Shown here: positions 1-8,080 of the stretch, in pieces
Numbering within the stretch: position 1 is the stretch's first letter
Layout: every line of letters starts with the position of its first letter
Assembly (NCBI GenBank): GCA_002371825.1
Contig: DFHF01000037.1
Span: forward strand, 1 to 64,000
Length of the DNA: 64,000 nucleotides
Origin: Ruminococcus flavefaciens
Lineage (GTDB): Bacteria; Bacillota; Clostridia; Oscillospirales; Ruminococcaceae
Direction: 5' to 3'
Position numbers and translations under genes: made by a program
Notes under the pieces: model-generated
Told to the model about the DNA's origin: nothing
What the model saw: the letters and a program-made list of their open reading frames with translations, nothing else
Database searches by the model: none

Positions 1-45
1 GGACGTGTTGACAGATTCAAGAAGCGTTTCAATATGGACAAGTAA
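1..45 (+). CDS. 3' end of an unidentified gene (partial)
   Basis: Only the last 14 codons and a TAA stop are visible, ending in KKRFNMDK. The reading frame is open to the window edge and is followed directly by a strong terminator, which supports it as a real gene end. The basic C-terminal tail is too short to identify a family. Confidence 0.55.
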   Translation, partial: GRVDRFKKRFNMDK

Positions 46-52
46 GTCATAC

Positions 53-76
53 AGCCGGTCTAATGACCGGCTTTTT
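53..76 (+). terminator. Rho-independent terminator
   Basis: An 8-bp perfect stem, AGCCGGTC with GACCGGCT, closes a TAAT loop and runs into a T tract. It ends the gene entering from the left and separates it from the YigZ gene. Confidence 0.85.
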
Positions 77-100
77 GCGTTATTGATTTAAGGTTGAATT

Positions 101-739
101 ATGAATTATTATACCATTTCTAAACCGGCAAAAGACTCATTCATCGAAAAAAGATCGGAATTCATAGGCCATATCGCTCCGGTCAGGACAAACGATGAAG
201 CTGTGGAATTTATCAATTCCATAAAGGCCGAGCACAGGAAGGCTAAGCATAACGTCTATGCATATATCCTGCGCCAGGACAATATTTCCCGATATTCAGA
301 CGACAGCGAGCCCCAGGGAACTGCCGGTATGCCGGTGCTGGATGTGCTCCGCAAGCGTGGCCTTACCGATGTATGCGTCGTTGTAACAAGATATTTCGGT
401 GGGATACTCCTTGGCGGAGGCGGCCTCGTAAGAGCCTACTCCCATGTCGCTTCACTCGCCTGTGACGCAGCAGATATAATGCATATGTGCCTCTGCCACA
501 GATTAAAGATAACTACTGATTACGGTATGTACGGCAAGATCGCATATATACTCCCCAATTTCGATACGATAACTCTCAATTCGGATTTTGGCGGAGATGT
601 TACCCTCGATATACTTGTCCTCACCGAAAAGCTGGAAGCCCTCATAAAAGAACTGACAGAGGCAACTAACGGTTCCGTCAGCATCACCGATTCCGGTGAG
701 TTCTTCGAGGACTTCTCTTCTGTGAAAAAAATTTCATGA
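101..739 (+). CDS. yigZ: YigZ/IMPACT family protein
   Basis: The 212-residue protein has the family's usual length. Its N-terminal half carries the UPF0029/IMPACT signature: KSEF-like start (EKRSEFIGH), HNVYAY, SDDSEPQGTAG and the glycine-rich VVTRYFGGILLGGGGLVRAY segment. A C-terminal ferredoxin-like domain of about 75 residues follows, as in E. coli YigZ. Family members are linked to translation control (yeast IMPACT binds Gcn1), but the bacterial role is not settled. The start is the first ATG after a weak AAGG. It lies just upstream of the dgt-dnaG-rpoD operon, separated from it by a probable promoter. Confidence 0.9.
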   Translation: MNYYTISKPAKDSFIEKRSEFIGHIAPVRTNDEAVEFINSIKAEHRKAKHNVYAYILRQDNISRYSDDSEPQGTAGMPVLDVLRKRGLTDVCVVVTRYFGGILLGGGGLVRAYSHVASLACDAADIMHMCLCHRLKITTDYGMYGKIAYILPNFDTITLNSDFGGDVTLDILVLTEKLEALIKELTEATNGSVSITDSGEFFEDFSSVKKIS

Positions 740-752
740 TTTCTTGAAGGGT

Positions 753-781
753 TTTTCACTTTTTCAGAGTATAAGTATAAT
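753..781 (+). promoter_or_regulatory. Candidate promoter for dgt-dnaG-rpoD
   Basis: A perfect TATAAT box at 776-781 is preceded 17 bp upstream by TTTTCA, which matches the -35 consensus at 4 of 6 positions. It lies in the 74-bp gap before dgt. Confidence 0.5.
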
Positions 782-813
782 GAAAGGAAAAATATGCAAA
801 GGGGTGATGAGCT

Positions 814-1809
814 TTGACAGTAAGAGAACAGATCGAAAATACTGAGGCAGCTATCCTCAGCAATTACGCCTGCCTGAGTACAAATGAAAAAATGACCGAA
901 AGAACCAGAAGCGAGGAAAAATGCCCTTACAGAAGCGCTTTCCAGCGTGACAGGGACAGGATCCTGCACTGCAACTCATTCAGAAGGCTCAAACGTAAAA
1001 CTCAGGTATTCCTGTCACCAGTGGGCGACCATTACCGCACCCGCCTCACACATACCCTTGAAGTATCTCAGATAGCAAGAACTATTTCCCGTGGAATGAG
1101 ACTCAACGAGGATCTGACTGAGGCTATCGCTCTCGGTCACGACCTGGGACATTCCCCTTTCGGACACTGCGGGGAAAAAGTACTTGATGAGATCTGTCCT
1201 CACGGATTCAAGCACTACCAACAAAGCGTCCGTGTGGCAGAATTCATTGAAAAAAAGGGCAAAGGCCTTAACCTTACCTATGCAGTTAAGGACGGCATAG
1301 AGTGCCATACAAATCTCGTTGCCGCTACTAAAGAGGGCAATGTTGTCAGACTCGCTGATACCATCGCCTACATAAATCACGATATAGAGGACTCTATCCG
1401 TGCCGGCATCCTCCATCAGGAGGACCTGCCCCGGGACTGCGTAAAAGTCCTCGGAAAAACCAAGACCCAGCGTATAACCACTCTCATTGCCTCCGTTATC
1501 GAGCACGGAGCCTATGAGATAGACTTTGCTCCCCAGATACGCAAAGCCCATGATGACCTCAGAGCCTTCATGTTCAAAAGCGTATACACTAATCCTGCGG
1601 CTAAACAGGAGGAAGCAAAAGCGGAGCTGCTGCTCAAAAAGCTCTACTCTTATTTTATAGAGCATACCTCACTGCTTCCGGACGAATACCGTCAGATAAT
1701 GAAGGATTCCGATGAACACCGTGCGGTATGCGACTATATTTCCGGAATGAGCGACGCATATGCCGTCGACCTCTATACAGAGCTCTTTGTGCCGAAGTTC
1801 TGGAAATAA
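814..1809 (+). CDS. dgt: Deoxyguanosinetriphosphate triphosphohydrolase (HD domain)
   Basis: This 331-residue protein belongs to the dGTPase-like HD superfamily, which hydrolyses dNTPs to the nucleoside and triphosphate. Visible signatures are FRRLKRKTQVF, RTRLTHTLEVSQIAR with the first metal His, and GHDLGHSPFGHCGE with the HD pair, then the later metal Asp in NHDIEDS. The start is TTG at 814, chosen because a strong AAAGGGGTGATG ribosome site sits just upstream. The gene sits directly ahead of dnaG, an arrangement common in Firmicutes. Substrate preference (dGTP against other dNTPs) cannot be read from the sequence. Confidence 0.93.
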   Translation: MTVREQIENTEAAILSNYACLSTNEKMTERTRSEEKCPYRSAFQRDRDRILHCNSFRRLKRKTQVFLSPVGDHYRTRLTHTLEVSQIARTISRGMRLNEDLTEAIALGHDLGHSPFGHCGEKVLDEICPHGFKHYQQSVRVAEFIEKKGKGLNLTYAVKDGIECHTNLVAATKEGNVVRLADTIAYINHDIEDSIRAGILHQEDLPRDCVKVLGKTKTQRITTLIASVIEHGAYEIDFAPQIRKAHDDLRAFMFKSVYTNPAAKQEEAKAELLLKKLYSYFIEHTSLLPDEYRQIMKDSDEHRAVCDYISGMSDAYAVDLYTELFVPKFWK

Positions 1810-1820
1810 CGGAGGAGCTA

Positions 1821-3566
1821 ATGCAAAGAAACGACGAATTTCTTTTAAGGCTGAGAGAGGCTAATCCCATTGACACTGTAATGGGCAGCTATGTCAATCT
1901 TGTCCGGCGCGGCAGGAATTATGTGTGCAACTGCCCGTTCCACTCGGAGAAAACTCCCTCATGCTATATATACCTCGGCGATGACCCACACTTCTACTGC
2001 TTCGGCTGCGGCGCCGGCGGAGACGTTATCACCTTCATCATGAAGATAGAAAACCTCTCCTTCACTGAGGCAGTAAATATGCTCGCTCAGCGTGCCGGAC
2101 TTGAGGTCCCGCATAAGGATCCCCGTGACGCAATGCGGGCAAAGCTCAAAACACGGATCTATGAAATGAACCGTCTCGCTGCAAACTTCTACTATACAAA
2201 TCTGCTGAAGGGCGATAACAAGGCGGGACTACAGTATTTCGCTCAGCGTAAACTCACGCCCCAGACCGTAAAAAAATACGGTCTCGGATTCGCTCCGGAT
2301 TCGTGGGATTCACTTGCAAGATACCTCCGCTCAAAGGGCTATACCGACGACGAAATGACCGCCGCCTGGCTCTGCGGACGGAATAAAAACGGCAAGCTTT
2401 TCGATATGTTCCGGAACAGAGTCATGTTCCCTATCATAGATACAAGAGGCAATATCCTTGGATTCGGCGGAAGAGTAATGGACGACAGCAAACCTAAATA
2501 CCTGAATACCGGTGATACTCCGGTATTCTTCAAGGGCAGCAATCTGTTCTCACTGAACTTCGCCAAGAACTCCAATACCAAGCGCCTTATCCTCTGTGAG
2601 GGATATATGGACGTTATCGCCGTTAATCAGGCCGGATTTGAAAATGTTGTCGCTACTCTCGGCACAGCAATAACTCCGGATCAGGCAAGGCTCATAAGCC
2701 ATTATGCCGAGGAGGTCATCATTGCCTATGACAGCGATTCCGCCGGACAAAACGCCACCAGAAAAGCTATAAATCACTTTGATGATGTGGGCATCCGCAC
2801 CAAGATACTCCATATGGAGGGCGCTAAGGATCCGGATGAGTACATAAAAAAATTCGGCCCAAACCGTTTCAGGATCCTTCTGGACGGATCTGATGATGCA
2901 AACGCTTTCCTGCTGGACAAGTGTGCCGACGGACTGGACCTCTCCACAGATATAGGCAAGGTGGAAATGCTGAAGCGTTCAGCCAAGGTCCTTGCCGCAA
3001 TAGAATCTCCTCTTGAGCGAGAGATCTATATTTCCAGGACGTCTAAAAAATGTGACATTCCCGTACAGGTGCTTCACAACCATATCGACGAAATGCTCAA
3101 GATAAACAGAAGAAAACAGAAAAAAGCCGAGTGGCATAACCTTACTGCACAGACATCCTTCAGAAGGGACGATATCAATCCCGAAGCCGTTAATCTCAAA
3201 AAGGAAGCCAGAGCGGAAGAGACCATAATCTGCTACCTTATGAAATTTCCGGAAGAAGCTGTGCAGCTCGCAAAAGACGCTCCGGCCGATATTTTTCTGA
3301 CTTCTTTCAATAAAAAAGTCTACTCCGCACTGCTGGATAGAATAGGCAACAGCGATAAATTCTCCCTGTCTCTCCTCACCGATGAATTTTCACCGGACGA
3401 AATGGGAAGAATAAGCGGAATAGCAGCAAAAAACAGTGATTATACCATTGATCGTACAGTCGTGAATGACTGTATATCAGTGCTCAAAAAACATATGAAT
3501 GATGCCCAGGATCAGCTCAGCGATGAGGGACTCACCGATCTGTTCAGATCTAAGCAAAGCAAATAG
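1821..3566 (+). CDS. dnaG: DNA primase DnaG
   Basis: DnaG synthesises RNA primers at the replication fork. The 581-residue protein has the expected order: a CHC2 zinc domain with C38, H41, C60 and C63; the primase N-terminal core; a TOPRIM domain with LILCEGYMDVIA and the acidic IAYDSDSAGQ; and a C-terminal helicase-binding region. The ATG at 1821 is preferred over an in-frame upstream codon because GGAGGAG lies just before it and homologues start near this point. It follows dgt by 11 bp and precedes rpoD by 12 bp, so the three are probably co-transcribed, as in the macromolecular synthesis operon. Confidence 0.96.
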   Translation: MQRNDEFLLRLREANPIDTVMGSYVNLVRRGRNYVCNCPFHSEKTPSCYIYLGDDPHFYCFGCGAGGDVITFIMKIENLSFTEAVNMLAQRAGLEVPHKDPRDAMRAKLKTRIYEMNRLAANFYYTNLLKGDNKAGLQYFAQRKLTPQTVKKYGLGFAPDSWDSLARYLRSKGYTDDEMTAAWLCGRNKNGKLFDMFRNRVMFPIIDTRGNILGFGGRVMDDSKPKYLNTGDTPVFFKGSNLFSLNFAKNSNTKRLILCEGYMDVIAVNQAGFENVVATLGTAITPDQARLISHYAEEVIIAYDSDSAGQNATRKAINHFDDVGIRTKILHMEGAKDPDEYIKKFGPNRFRILLDGSDDANAFLLDKCADGLDLSTDIGKVEMLKRSAKVLAAIESPLEREIYISRTSKKCDIPVQVLHNHIDEMLKINRRKQKKAEWHNLTAQTSFRRDDINPEAVNLKKEARAEETIICYLMKFPEEAVQLAKDAPADIFLTSFNKKVYSALLDRIGNSDKFSLSLLTDEFSPDEMGRISGIAAKNSDYTIDRTVVNDCISVLKKHMNDAQDQLSDEGLTDLFRSKQSK

Positions 3567-3578
3567 GAGGATAATTAT

Positions 3579-4661
3579 ATGGAGAATAAGAAAACTACTA
3601 TCGACGCCCTTATGGAACAGGGTAAAGCAAACGGTAAGCTCACAACAAAGGAGATAACTGACGCTCTTGAGCAGCTCGATTTCGATGTCGATCAGATCAA
3701 CTCCTTCTATGACGACTGTGAGAACCTCAACATAGAGATCGTTGAGGATATGAATGTTGACGCTGACCTTAAGATCGGTCTTGATTCAAATTTAACAGAT
3801 GATCTTGAGATGGCTCTTTCTACCGAAGGAATCGCTATCGACGACCCTGTAAAGATATACCTCAAGGAGATTGGCCGTGTGCCCCTCCTTTCTACAGAAG
3901 AGGAGATCGAACTTGCACAGCGTATGGCAAAGGGTGATCCTTACGCAAAAAAGAGACTCTCCGAAGCTAACCTCAGACTCGTTGTCAGCATTGCTAAAAA
4001 ATACGTCGGAAGAGGTATGCAGTTCCTGGATCTTATCCAGGAAGGAAACCTGGGTCTGATAAAGGCTGTTGAAAAGTTCGACTACACAAAAGGCTTCAAG
4101 TTCTCCACATATGCAACATGGTGGATACGTCAGGCTATAACCCGTGCTATCGCTGACCAGGCAAGAACTATCAGAATCCCCGTTCATATGGTTGAGACCA
4201 TTACTAAGGTCAAGAAGATCTCCAGCCAGCTTCTCCACGAAAACGGCCACGATCCAAGTCCTGAGGAGATTGCGGACAAGCTTAATATGCCTGTAGATAA
4301 GGTAAGAGAGATCATGCGTGTGGCTCAGGATCCCGTTTCTCTTGAAACTCCTATCGGTGAAGAGGAAGACAGCCATCTCGGTGACTTTATCCCCGATGAC
4401 GATGCTCCTGCCCCGGCAGAAGCCGCTTCACACACTCTCCTCAAGGAGCAGCTGAATGAAGTCCTCTCAACACTTACAGACAGGGAAGCAAAGGTACTCA
4501 AGCTCCGCTTCGGCCTTGAGGACGGCAAGTCACGCACTCTTGAAGAAGTGGGACAGCGCTTTGATGTTACTCGTGAACGTATTCGTCAGATCGAAGCGAA
4601 GGCTCTCAGAAAGCTTCGTCACCCCAGCCGCAGCAAAAAAGTCAAGGATTTCCTCGACTAA
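3579..4661 (+). CDS. rpoD: RNA polymerase primary sigma factor (sigma-70/SigA)
   Basis: This 360-residue protein is the housekeeping sigma factor. Region 1.1-like residues occupy about 1-85, region 1.2 follows (DPVKIYLKEIGRVPLLS), then region 2 with LRLVVSIAKKYVGRGM, FLDLIQEGNLGL and the -10 recognition helix YATWWIRQAITRAI. Region 3 contains PVHMVETI. Region 4 ends with LEEVGQRFDVTRERIRQIEA, the -35 recognition helix. A strong AGGAGG site lies 9 bp before the ATG. The abundant consensus promoters in this window fit its recognition specificity. Confidence 0.97.
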   Translation: MENKKTTIDALMEQGKANGKLTTKEITDALEQLDFDVDQINSFYDDCENLNIEIVEDMNVDADLKIGLDSNLTDDLEMALSTEGIAIDDPVKIYLKEIGRVPLLSTEEEIELAQRMAKGDPYAKKRLSEANLRLVVSIAKKYVGRGMQFLDLIQEGNLGLIKAVEKFDYTKGFKFSTYATWWIRQAITRAIADQARTIRIPVHMVETITKVKKISSQLLHENGHDPSPEEIADKLNMPVDKVREIMRVAQDPVSLETPIGEEEDSHLGDFIPDDDAPAPAEAASHTLLKEQLNEVLSTLTDREAKVLKLRFGLEDGKSRTLEEVGQRFDVTRERIRQIEAKALRKLRHPSRSKKVKDFLD

Positions 4662-4664
4662 GCA

Positions 4665-4974
4665 GGGCGATGCCCTGCACTCTGCACGCTTCCGCTCGTT
4701 AACTCGCTCATTCTCTGCGAGACGGGAAGTCTGCTTTCGCTTACATCAGTTTTTAGCTGGTAATAGAAATGATTATTTCGGGCGATGCCCTGCACTCTGC
4801 ACGCTTCTGCTCGTCAGCTCGCTCATTCTCTGCGAGACGGGAACTCTGCTTTCGCTTACATCAGTTTTTAGCTGATAATAGAAATGTTTATTTCGGGCGC
4901 AGCCCTGCACTTTGCACGCTTCCGCTCGTTAACTCGCTCATTCTCTGCGAGACGGGAAGTCTGCTTTCGCTTAC
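4665..4974 (+). repeat. 115-bp tandem repeat, 2.7 copies, with internal palindromes
   Basis: Copies begin at 4665, 4780 and 4895, exactly 115 bp apart; the third stops after about 80 bp. Each begins with a small hairpin: GGGC-GAT-GCCC in copies 1 and 2, GGGC-GCA-GCCC in copy 3. In copy 1 it extends to GCAGGGC/GCCCTGC. A second inverted repeat, CTCGC...GCGAG, lies about 45 bp into each copy. The stems persist while loop and flanking bases vary, which suggests structure is maintained. The array starts right at the rpoD stop codon. Open frames across it change frame between copies because 115 is not a multiple of 3, so it is not coding. Confidence 0.9.
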
Positions 4975-5079
4975 GGAAGTTCATATTTTAACCAGCAGCT
5001 GTTCTAAAGCATAATATACAACGAAATACGGGAGGCCGAGGGCGGCCTCTCCTACGTTTATACCCATAAGACATTACAG

Positions 5080-5111
5080 AGGGCGCACATTGTGTGCCCT
5101 TTCTGCTTTCT
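5080..5111 (+). terminator. Probable terminator of the dgt-dnaG-rpoD operon
   Basis: AGGGCGCACA pairs with TGTGTGCCCT (one G-T pair) around a very short loop, followed by a T-rich TTCTGCTTTCT tail. A second hairpin, GAGGCCG/CGGCCTC, lies just upstream at 5032-5049 without a T tract. Together with the repeat array they fill the gap between rpoD and the next promoter. Confidence 0.6.
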
Positions 5112-5139
5112 GATTCCCGATTTCTTTACAATTATTTTG

Positions 5140-5168
5140 TTGACTTTGCAGTGAAAGTGTTGTATAAT
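5140..5168 (+). promoter_or_regulatory. Promoter of the EAL-domain gene
   Basis: TTGACT at 5140-5145 and a perfect TATAAT at 5163-5168 are separated by 17 bp. The predicted start leaves a leader of about 95 bases before the ATG. Confidence 0.85.
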
Positions 5169-5221
5169 TACAGTGTATATAATCGTTGATTCCGGTCATC
5201 TGCATACCGTTCAATGCAGAG

Positions 5222-5257
5222 CCGCATTTTCAGGTCAGCCTGAATCATAATATGCGG
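5222..5257 (+). other. Structured 5' leader of the EAL-domain gene
   Basis: CCGCAT at 5222-5227 pairs with ATGCGG at 5252-5257, enclosing a perfect TTCAGG-TCAG-CCTGAA hairpin. The structure ends 7 bases before the GGAG ribosome site. It does not match a riboswitch class I know, including the c-di-GMP-I class. Confidence 0.5.
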
Positions 5258-5271
5258 TAAATGGAGCGCTT

Positions 5272-8010
5272 ATGAGTATTTTTAACTTTGAAAAGAATCC
5301 ACCGGAGCTTAGCAGAGACTGGCTGGCTTTTCAGCAGTTTGTAGGCAATATCGGCGCTTTTACCTATATAGCCAAGGATAAAGCCGCTTACTTCGATGAG
5401 GCCTCATGCCGTATGCTTTCATGCAAGAGCGAAAAGCTCAATGAATTTGAGTTCTTCAACCTGCTTGAACTGATCTCTAAAAATCCTGTGGAGGGTCAGA
5501 AGCATATCTACAAATTCTCCGACAATAACGTTACAAGATACATAAAAATGAATATCTATGAGAGCAGCGACGAATGGCTCGGCTTCGTTCAGGATTTCAC
5601 AAGGCAGATATCCTCCGCCGACAGTCAGGACGGCTTTATGGAATATGATCCCGTTACCCGTCTGCCCTCATTCCCCTCTTTCTCACAGAGGATAAAAAAG
5701 ATCCTCCCTGAGGTTCAGCACTGCTGTCTTGCTACCCTCTATATCAACGGCATCGATAAGCTCGGTTCATACCTGACCGTTGATAACACAAACAGCTGTA
5801 TCACCTCTGTTGCTGAGGCTCTTAAAAGCTTTGCCGCAGATAATATAATCATCGGCTCAAAGTCCAACTATGAAATATGCGCCTTCTTCCGTGACTGCGA
5901 CAGGATGACTATCTACAACATCCTCAACAGTATGGACGAAGCAGTCCAGAAGTGTATCCTCACCGATGATTTCGGCGAGATAATCGATATTTCCGATAAG
6001 AGCAGACTCAGTCTGTCTATCGGCTGTTCTTCATATCCGGAAGAAGCCTCTGATTTCAATATGCTGGTCAATTATTCTGAATTCGCCCTCTATGAAGCCA
6101 GAACTGACCGCAGAAACGTTATCAACTGGTTCTCTGAGGAAAATTATATCCGTGAAAAGGATGCATATAAAAATGCACTTCTTTTCTCCCGTATAGTCAA
6201 TGAGAACCTGCTCACCTACTATCTCCAGCCTATAGTTGAGGCGCAGACCGGTGAGATCGTCGCTTACGAGGCTCTTATGCGTACTACAGGCGATATAAGA
6301 ATGACTCCGAGCCAGATACTTAAGATAGCTGAAACTCAGAAAAATCTCTACGCTATTGAAAAACTGACTTTCTTCAATACTATGAAGCTCCTCAGTGATA
6401 ATCAGCAGATCTTTGAAGATAAAAAGCTCTTCATAAACTGCCTGCCTAACGCACTGCTCATTGAGGATGATTTCAACGAGCTTTTCCTCACCTATGGAGA
6501 GCTCTTTGAGAAGACTGTTATCGAGATCGTTGAACAGAGCGCTGCTTCTACAGACGGCATCGAAACACTGAAAAAGCGCTGCGGATTTGCTCACTGTCAA
6601 CTTGCTATCGATGACTACGGCACAGGCTACTCCAATACATCAAATCTGCTCAACTATTCCCCTGAATATATCAAGATCGACCGTTCGCTTATCAGCGATA
6701 TCCAGAACGATCTAAAAAAACAGCAGCTCGTTACTTCAGTTATCGAGTTCTGTCACGATAATCAGCTTCAGTCACTGGCTGAAGGTGTTGAGACTGTTCA
6801 GGAGCTTAAAACTGTCATAAGACTTGGCGTTGACCTTGTTCAGGGCTATTACACCTCAAAGCCGAAGCCTCTGTTCCTCAACAGTATCGCTTCTGATATC
6901 AAGGACGAGATAATCAAGACAAACCTTGAAGTGCGTCCTGACGGTGTTAAGAAAATATATACCGCAAGAAATGATTCAGAGCTTGACCTTCTCAAGCTTG
7001 CTCTTGAAAAATATACGGATATCCATATTTATCAGAGCAATCTCACTATTGTCGGTGATCCTGACAAGCAGGTGAAGATGAACATCTCTATCATGGATAA
7101 CCACAGCTGTGACCTTACGCTCAAAAACGTAAATATTGTCAGCGGAAACAGCAGGCCCACTATCACTGTGGGAGAGTATGCAAGGCTCTGCCTCAATATT
7201 TCCAAAACCAACAAGATCGGATATTCCGGTATCTATGTGCCTATGGGCTCACAGTTCGAGCTCACCGGAAAGGGCTCCCTCACCATAGACTGCTATGCCT
7301 CTGAAGGTATCGGCATAGGCAATGACTACGATCACAGCTACGGCGATATAACTATAAATACCGCCGGCTCACTGGAGATCATCTCAAACAGCGTTGAATC
7401 ACTCTGTATCGGCGGCGGATTCAACGGTGATGACTCTGAGATAAATCTTATTTCCGGAAAGATAAAGCTCCTTATGTATTCACATAACGGACTTGCTGTC
7501 GGAAGCTATAACGGTGACGCTATAATCAATATCTCAGAAAACTGTGACCTCGATATCAATATCTCAGGTATAAAGGTTGTGGGTATCGGAAGCTGCAGCG
7601 GAATAGCATCTATCACCTCCTCTGCCAATATCAGCATGAGCTGTACCGGAGCTCAGTCTGTAGGTATCGGTGTGCTGGATGACGGCGAGGGAAGCATAAT
7701 CGTAAAGCAGGGTAAGATCAGCCTGAAAATGCGTTCTGCTAAGCACTCATGTATCGGTGCCATAGGCGGCTCTGTAAATACAAAGATCAAAAATGCTGAG
7801 ATCATTATCGATTCCGAGGGCGACGAAGTGACCGGTATCGGAGATTCTGCCGGCTCCGGAAGTATCGCTGTGATCGATTCTTCTATAACAATGAAGATGC
7901 TCGCCGCTAATCCAACTGATATAGGTTCTGACGGCGGAGACATCCAGATCCAGAACTCCACAGTCAATTCACTGGTAAACAACCAGAAGATCTCTCATAG
8001 CAATAACTGA
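5272..8010 (+). CDS. EAL-domain c-di-GMP phosphodiesterase with degenerate GGDEF and C-terminal beta-helix-like repeats
   Basis: The 912-residue protein has no signal peptide or membrane segment, so it is probably cytoplasmic. Residues 1-120 resemble a small sensory (PAS-like) domain. Residues about 125-290 form a GGDEF fold whose active-site loop reads GSKSNYEIC instead of GGDEF, so cyclase activity is unlikely. The EAL domain (about 305-560) keeps the motifs E333-A-L-M-R, EIVEQ, IDDYGTGYS (446-454), IKIDRSLI, AEGVET (503-508) and QGYY, so it is predicted to hydrolyse c-di-GMP. From about residue 680 to 905 come roughly eight repeats of 23-27 residues built around GIG/xIG turns and alternating hydrophobic strands, resembling a right-handed beta-helix. 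An EAL domain joined to such a tail is unusual. It has its own promoter and is monocistronic. Confidence 0.88.
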   Translation: MSIFNFEKNPPELSRDWLAFQQFVGNIGAFTYIAKDKAAYFDEASCRMLSCKSEKLNEFEFFNLLELISKNPVEGQKHIYKFSDNNVTRYIKMNIYESSDEWLGFVQDFTRQISSADSQDGFMEYDPVTRLPSFPSFSQRIKKILPEVQHCCLATLYINGIDKLGSYLTVDNTNSCITSVAEALKSFAADNIIIGSKSNYEICAFFRDCDRMTIYNILNSMDEAVQKCILTDDFGEIIDISDKSRLSLSIGCSSYPEEASDFNMLVNYSEFALYEARTDRRNVINWFSEENYIREKDAYKNALLFSRIVNENLLTYYLQPIVEAQTGEIVAYEALMRTTGDIRMTPSQILKIAETQKNLYAIEKLTFFNTMKLLSDNQQIFEDKKLFINCLPNALLIEDDFNELFLTYGELFEKTVIEIVEQSAASTDGIETLKKRCGFAHCQLAIDDYGTGYSNTSNLLNYSPEYIKIDRSLISDIQNDLKKQQLVTSVIEFCHDNQLQSLAEGVETVQELKTVIRLGVDLVQGYYTSKPKPLFLNSIASDIKDEIIKTNLEVRPDGVKKIYTARNDSELDLLKLALEKYTDIHIYQSNLTIVGDPDKQVKMNISIMDNHSCDLTLKNVNIVSGNSRPTITVGEYARLCLNISKTNKIGYSGIYVPMGSQFELTGKGSLTIDCYASEGIGIGNDYDHSYGDITINTAGSLEIISNSVESLCIGGGFNGDDSEINLISGKIKLLMYSHNGLAVGSYNGDAIINISENCDLDINISGIKVVGIGSCSGIASITSSANISMSCTGAQSVGIGVLDDGEGSIIVKQGKISLKMRSAKHSCIGAIGGSVNTKIKNAEIIIDSEGDEVTGIGDSAGSGSIAVIDSSITMKMLAANPTDIGSDGGDIQIQNSTVNSLVNNQKISHSNN

Positions 8011-8016
8011 TGATTC

Positions 8017-8040
8017 TTCCCCGCTGTAAAAGGCGGGGAA
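8017..8040 (+). terminator. Terminator-like hairpin without a T tract
   Basis: TTCCCCGC and GCGGGGAA form an 8-bp stem just after the EAL-protein stop codon. No T run follows on either side, so it may end transcription weakly or protect the 3' end. Confidence 0.4.
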
Positions 8041-8080
8041 TGATATGAATACAAAGAAACGAAAGGATATGTAAAAAAAT

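Noticed and set aside
4665..4974. CRISPR array
   Set aside because: The repeat unit is 115 bp with no unique spacers, and no cas genes are nearby.
4456..5014. Open frames running through the tandem repeat (reading ALHSARF...)
   Set aside because: The 115-bp period is not a multiple of 3, so each copy is read in a different frame; no ribosome sites are present.
5169..5271. c-di-GMP-I riboswitch ahead of the EAL gene
   Set aside because: The conserved GEMM bases and tetraloop-receptor pattern are not found; only simple nested stems are seen.
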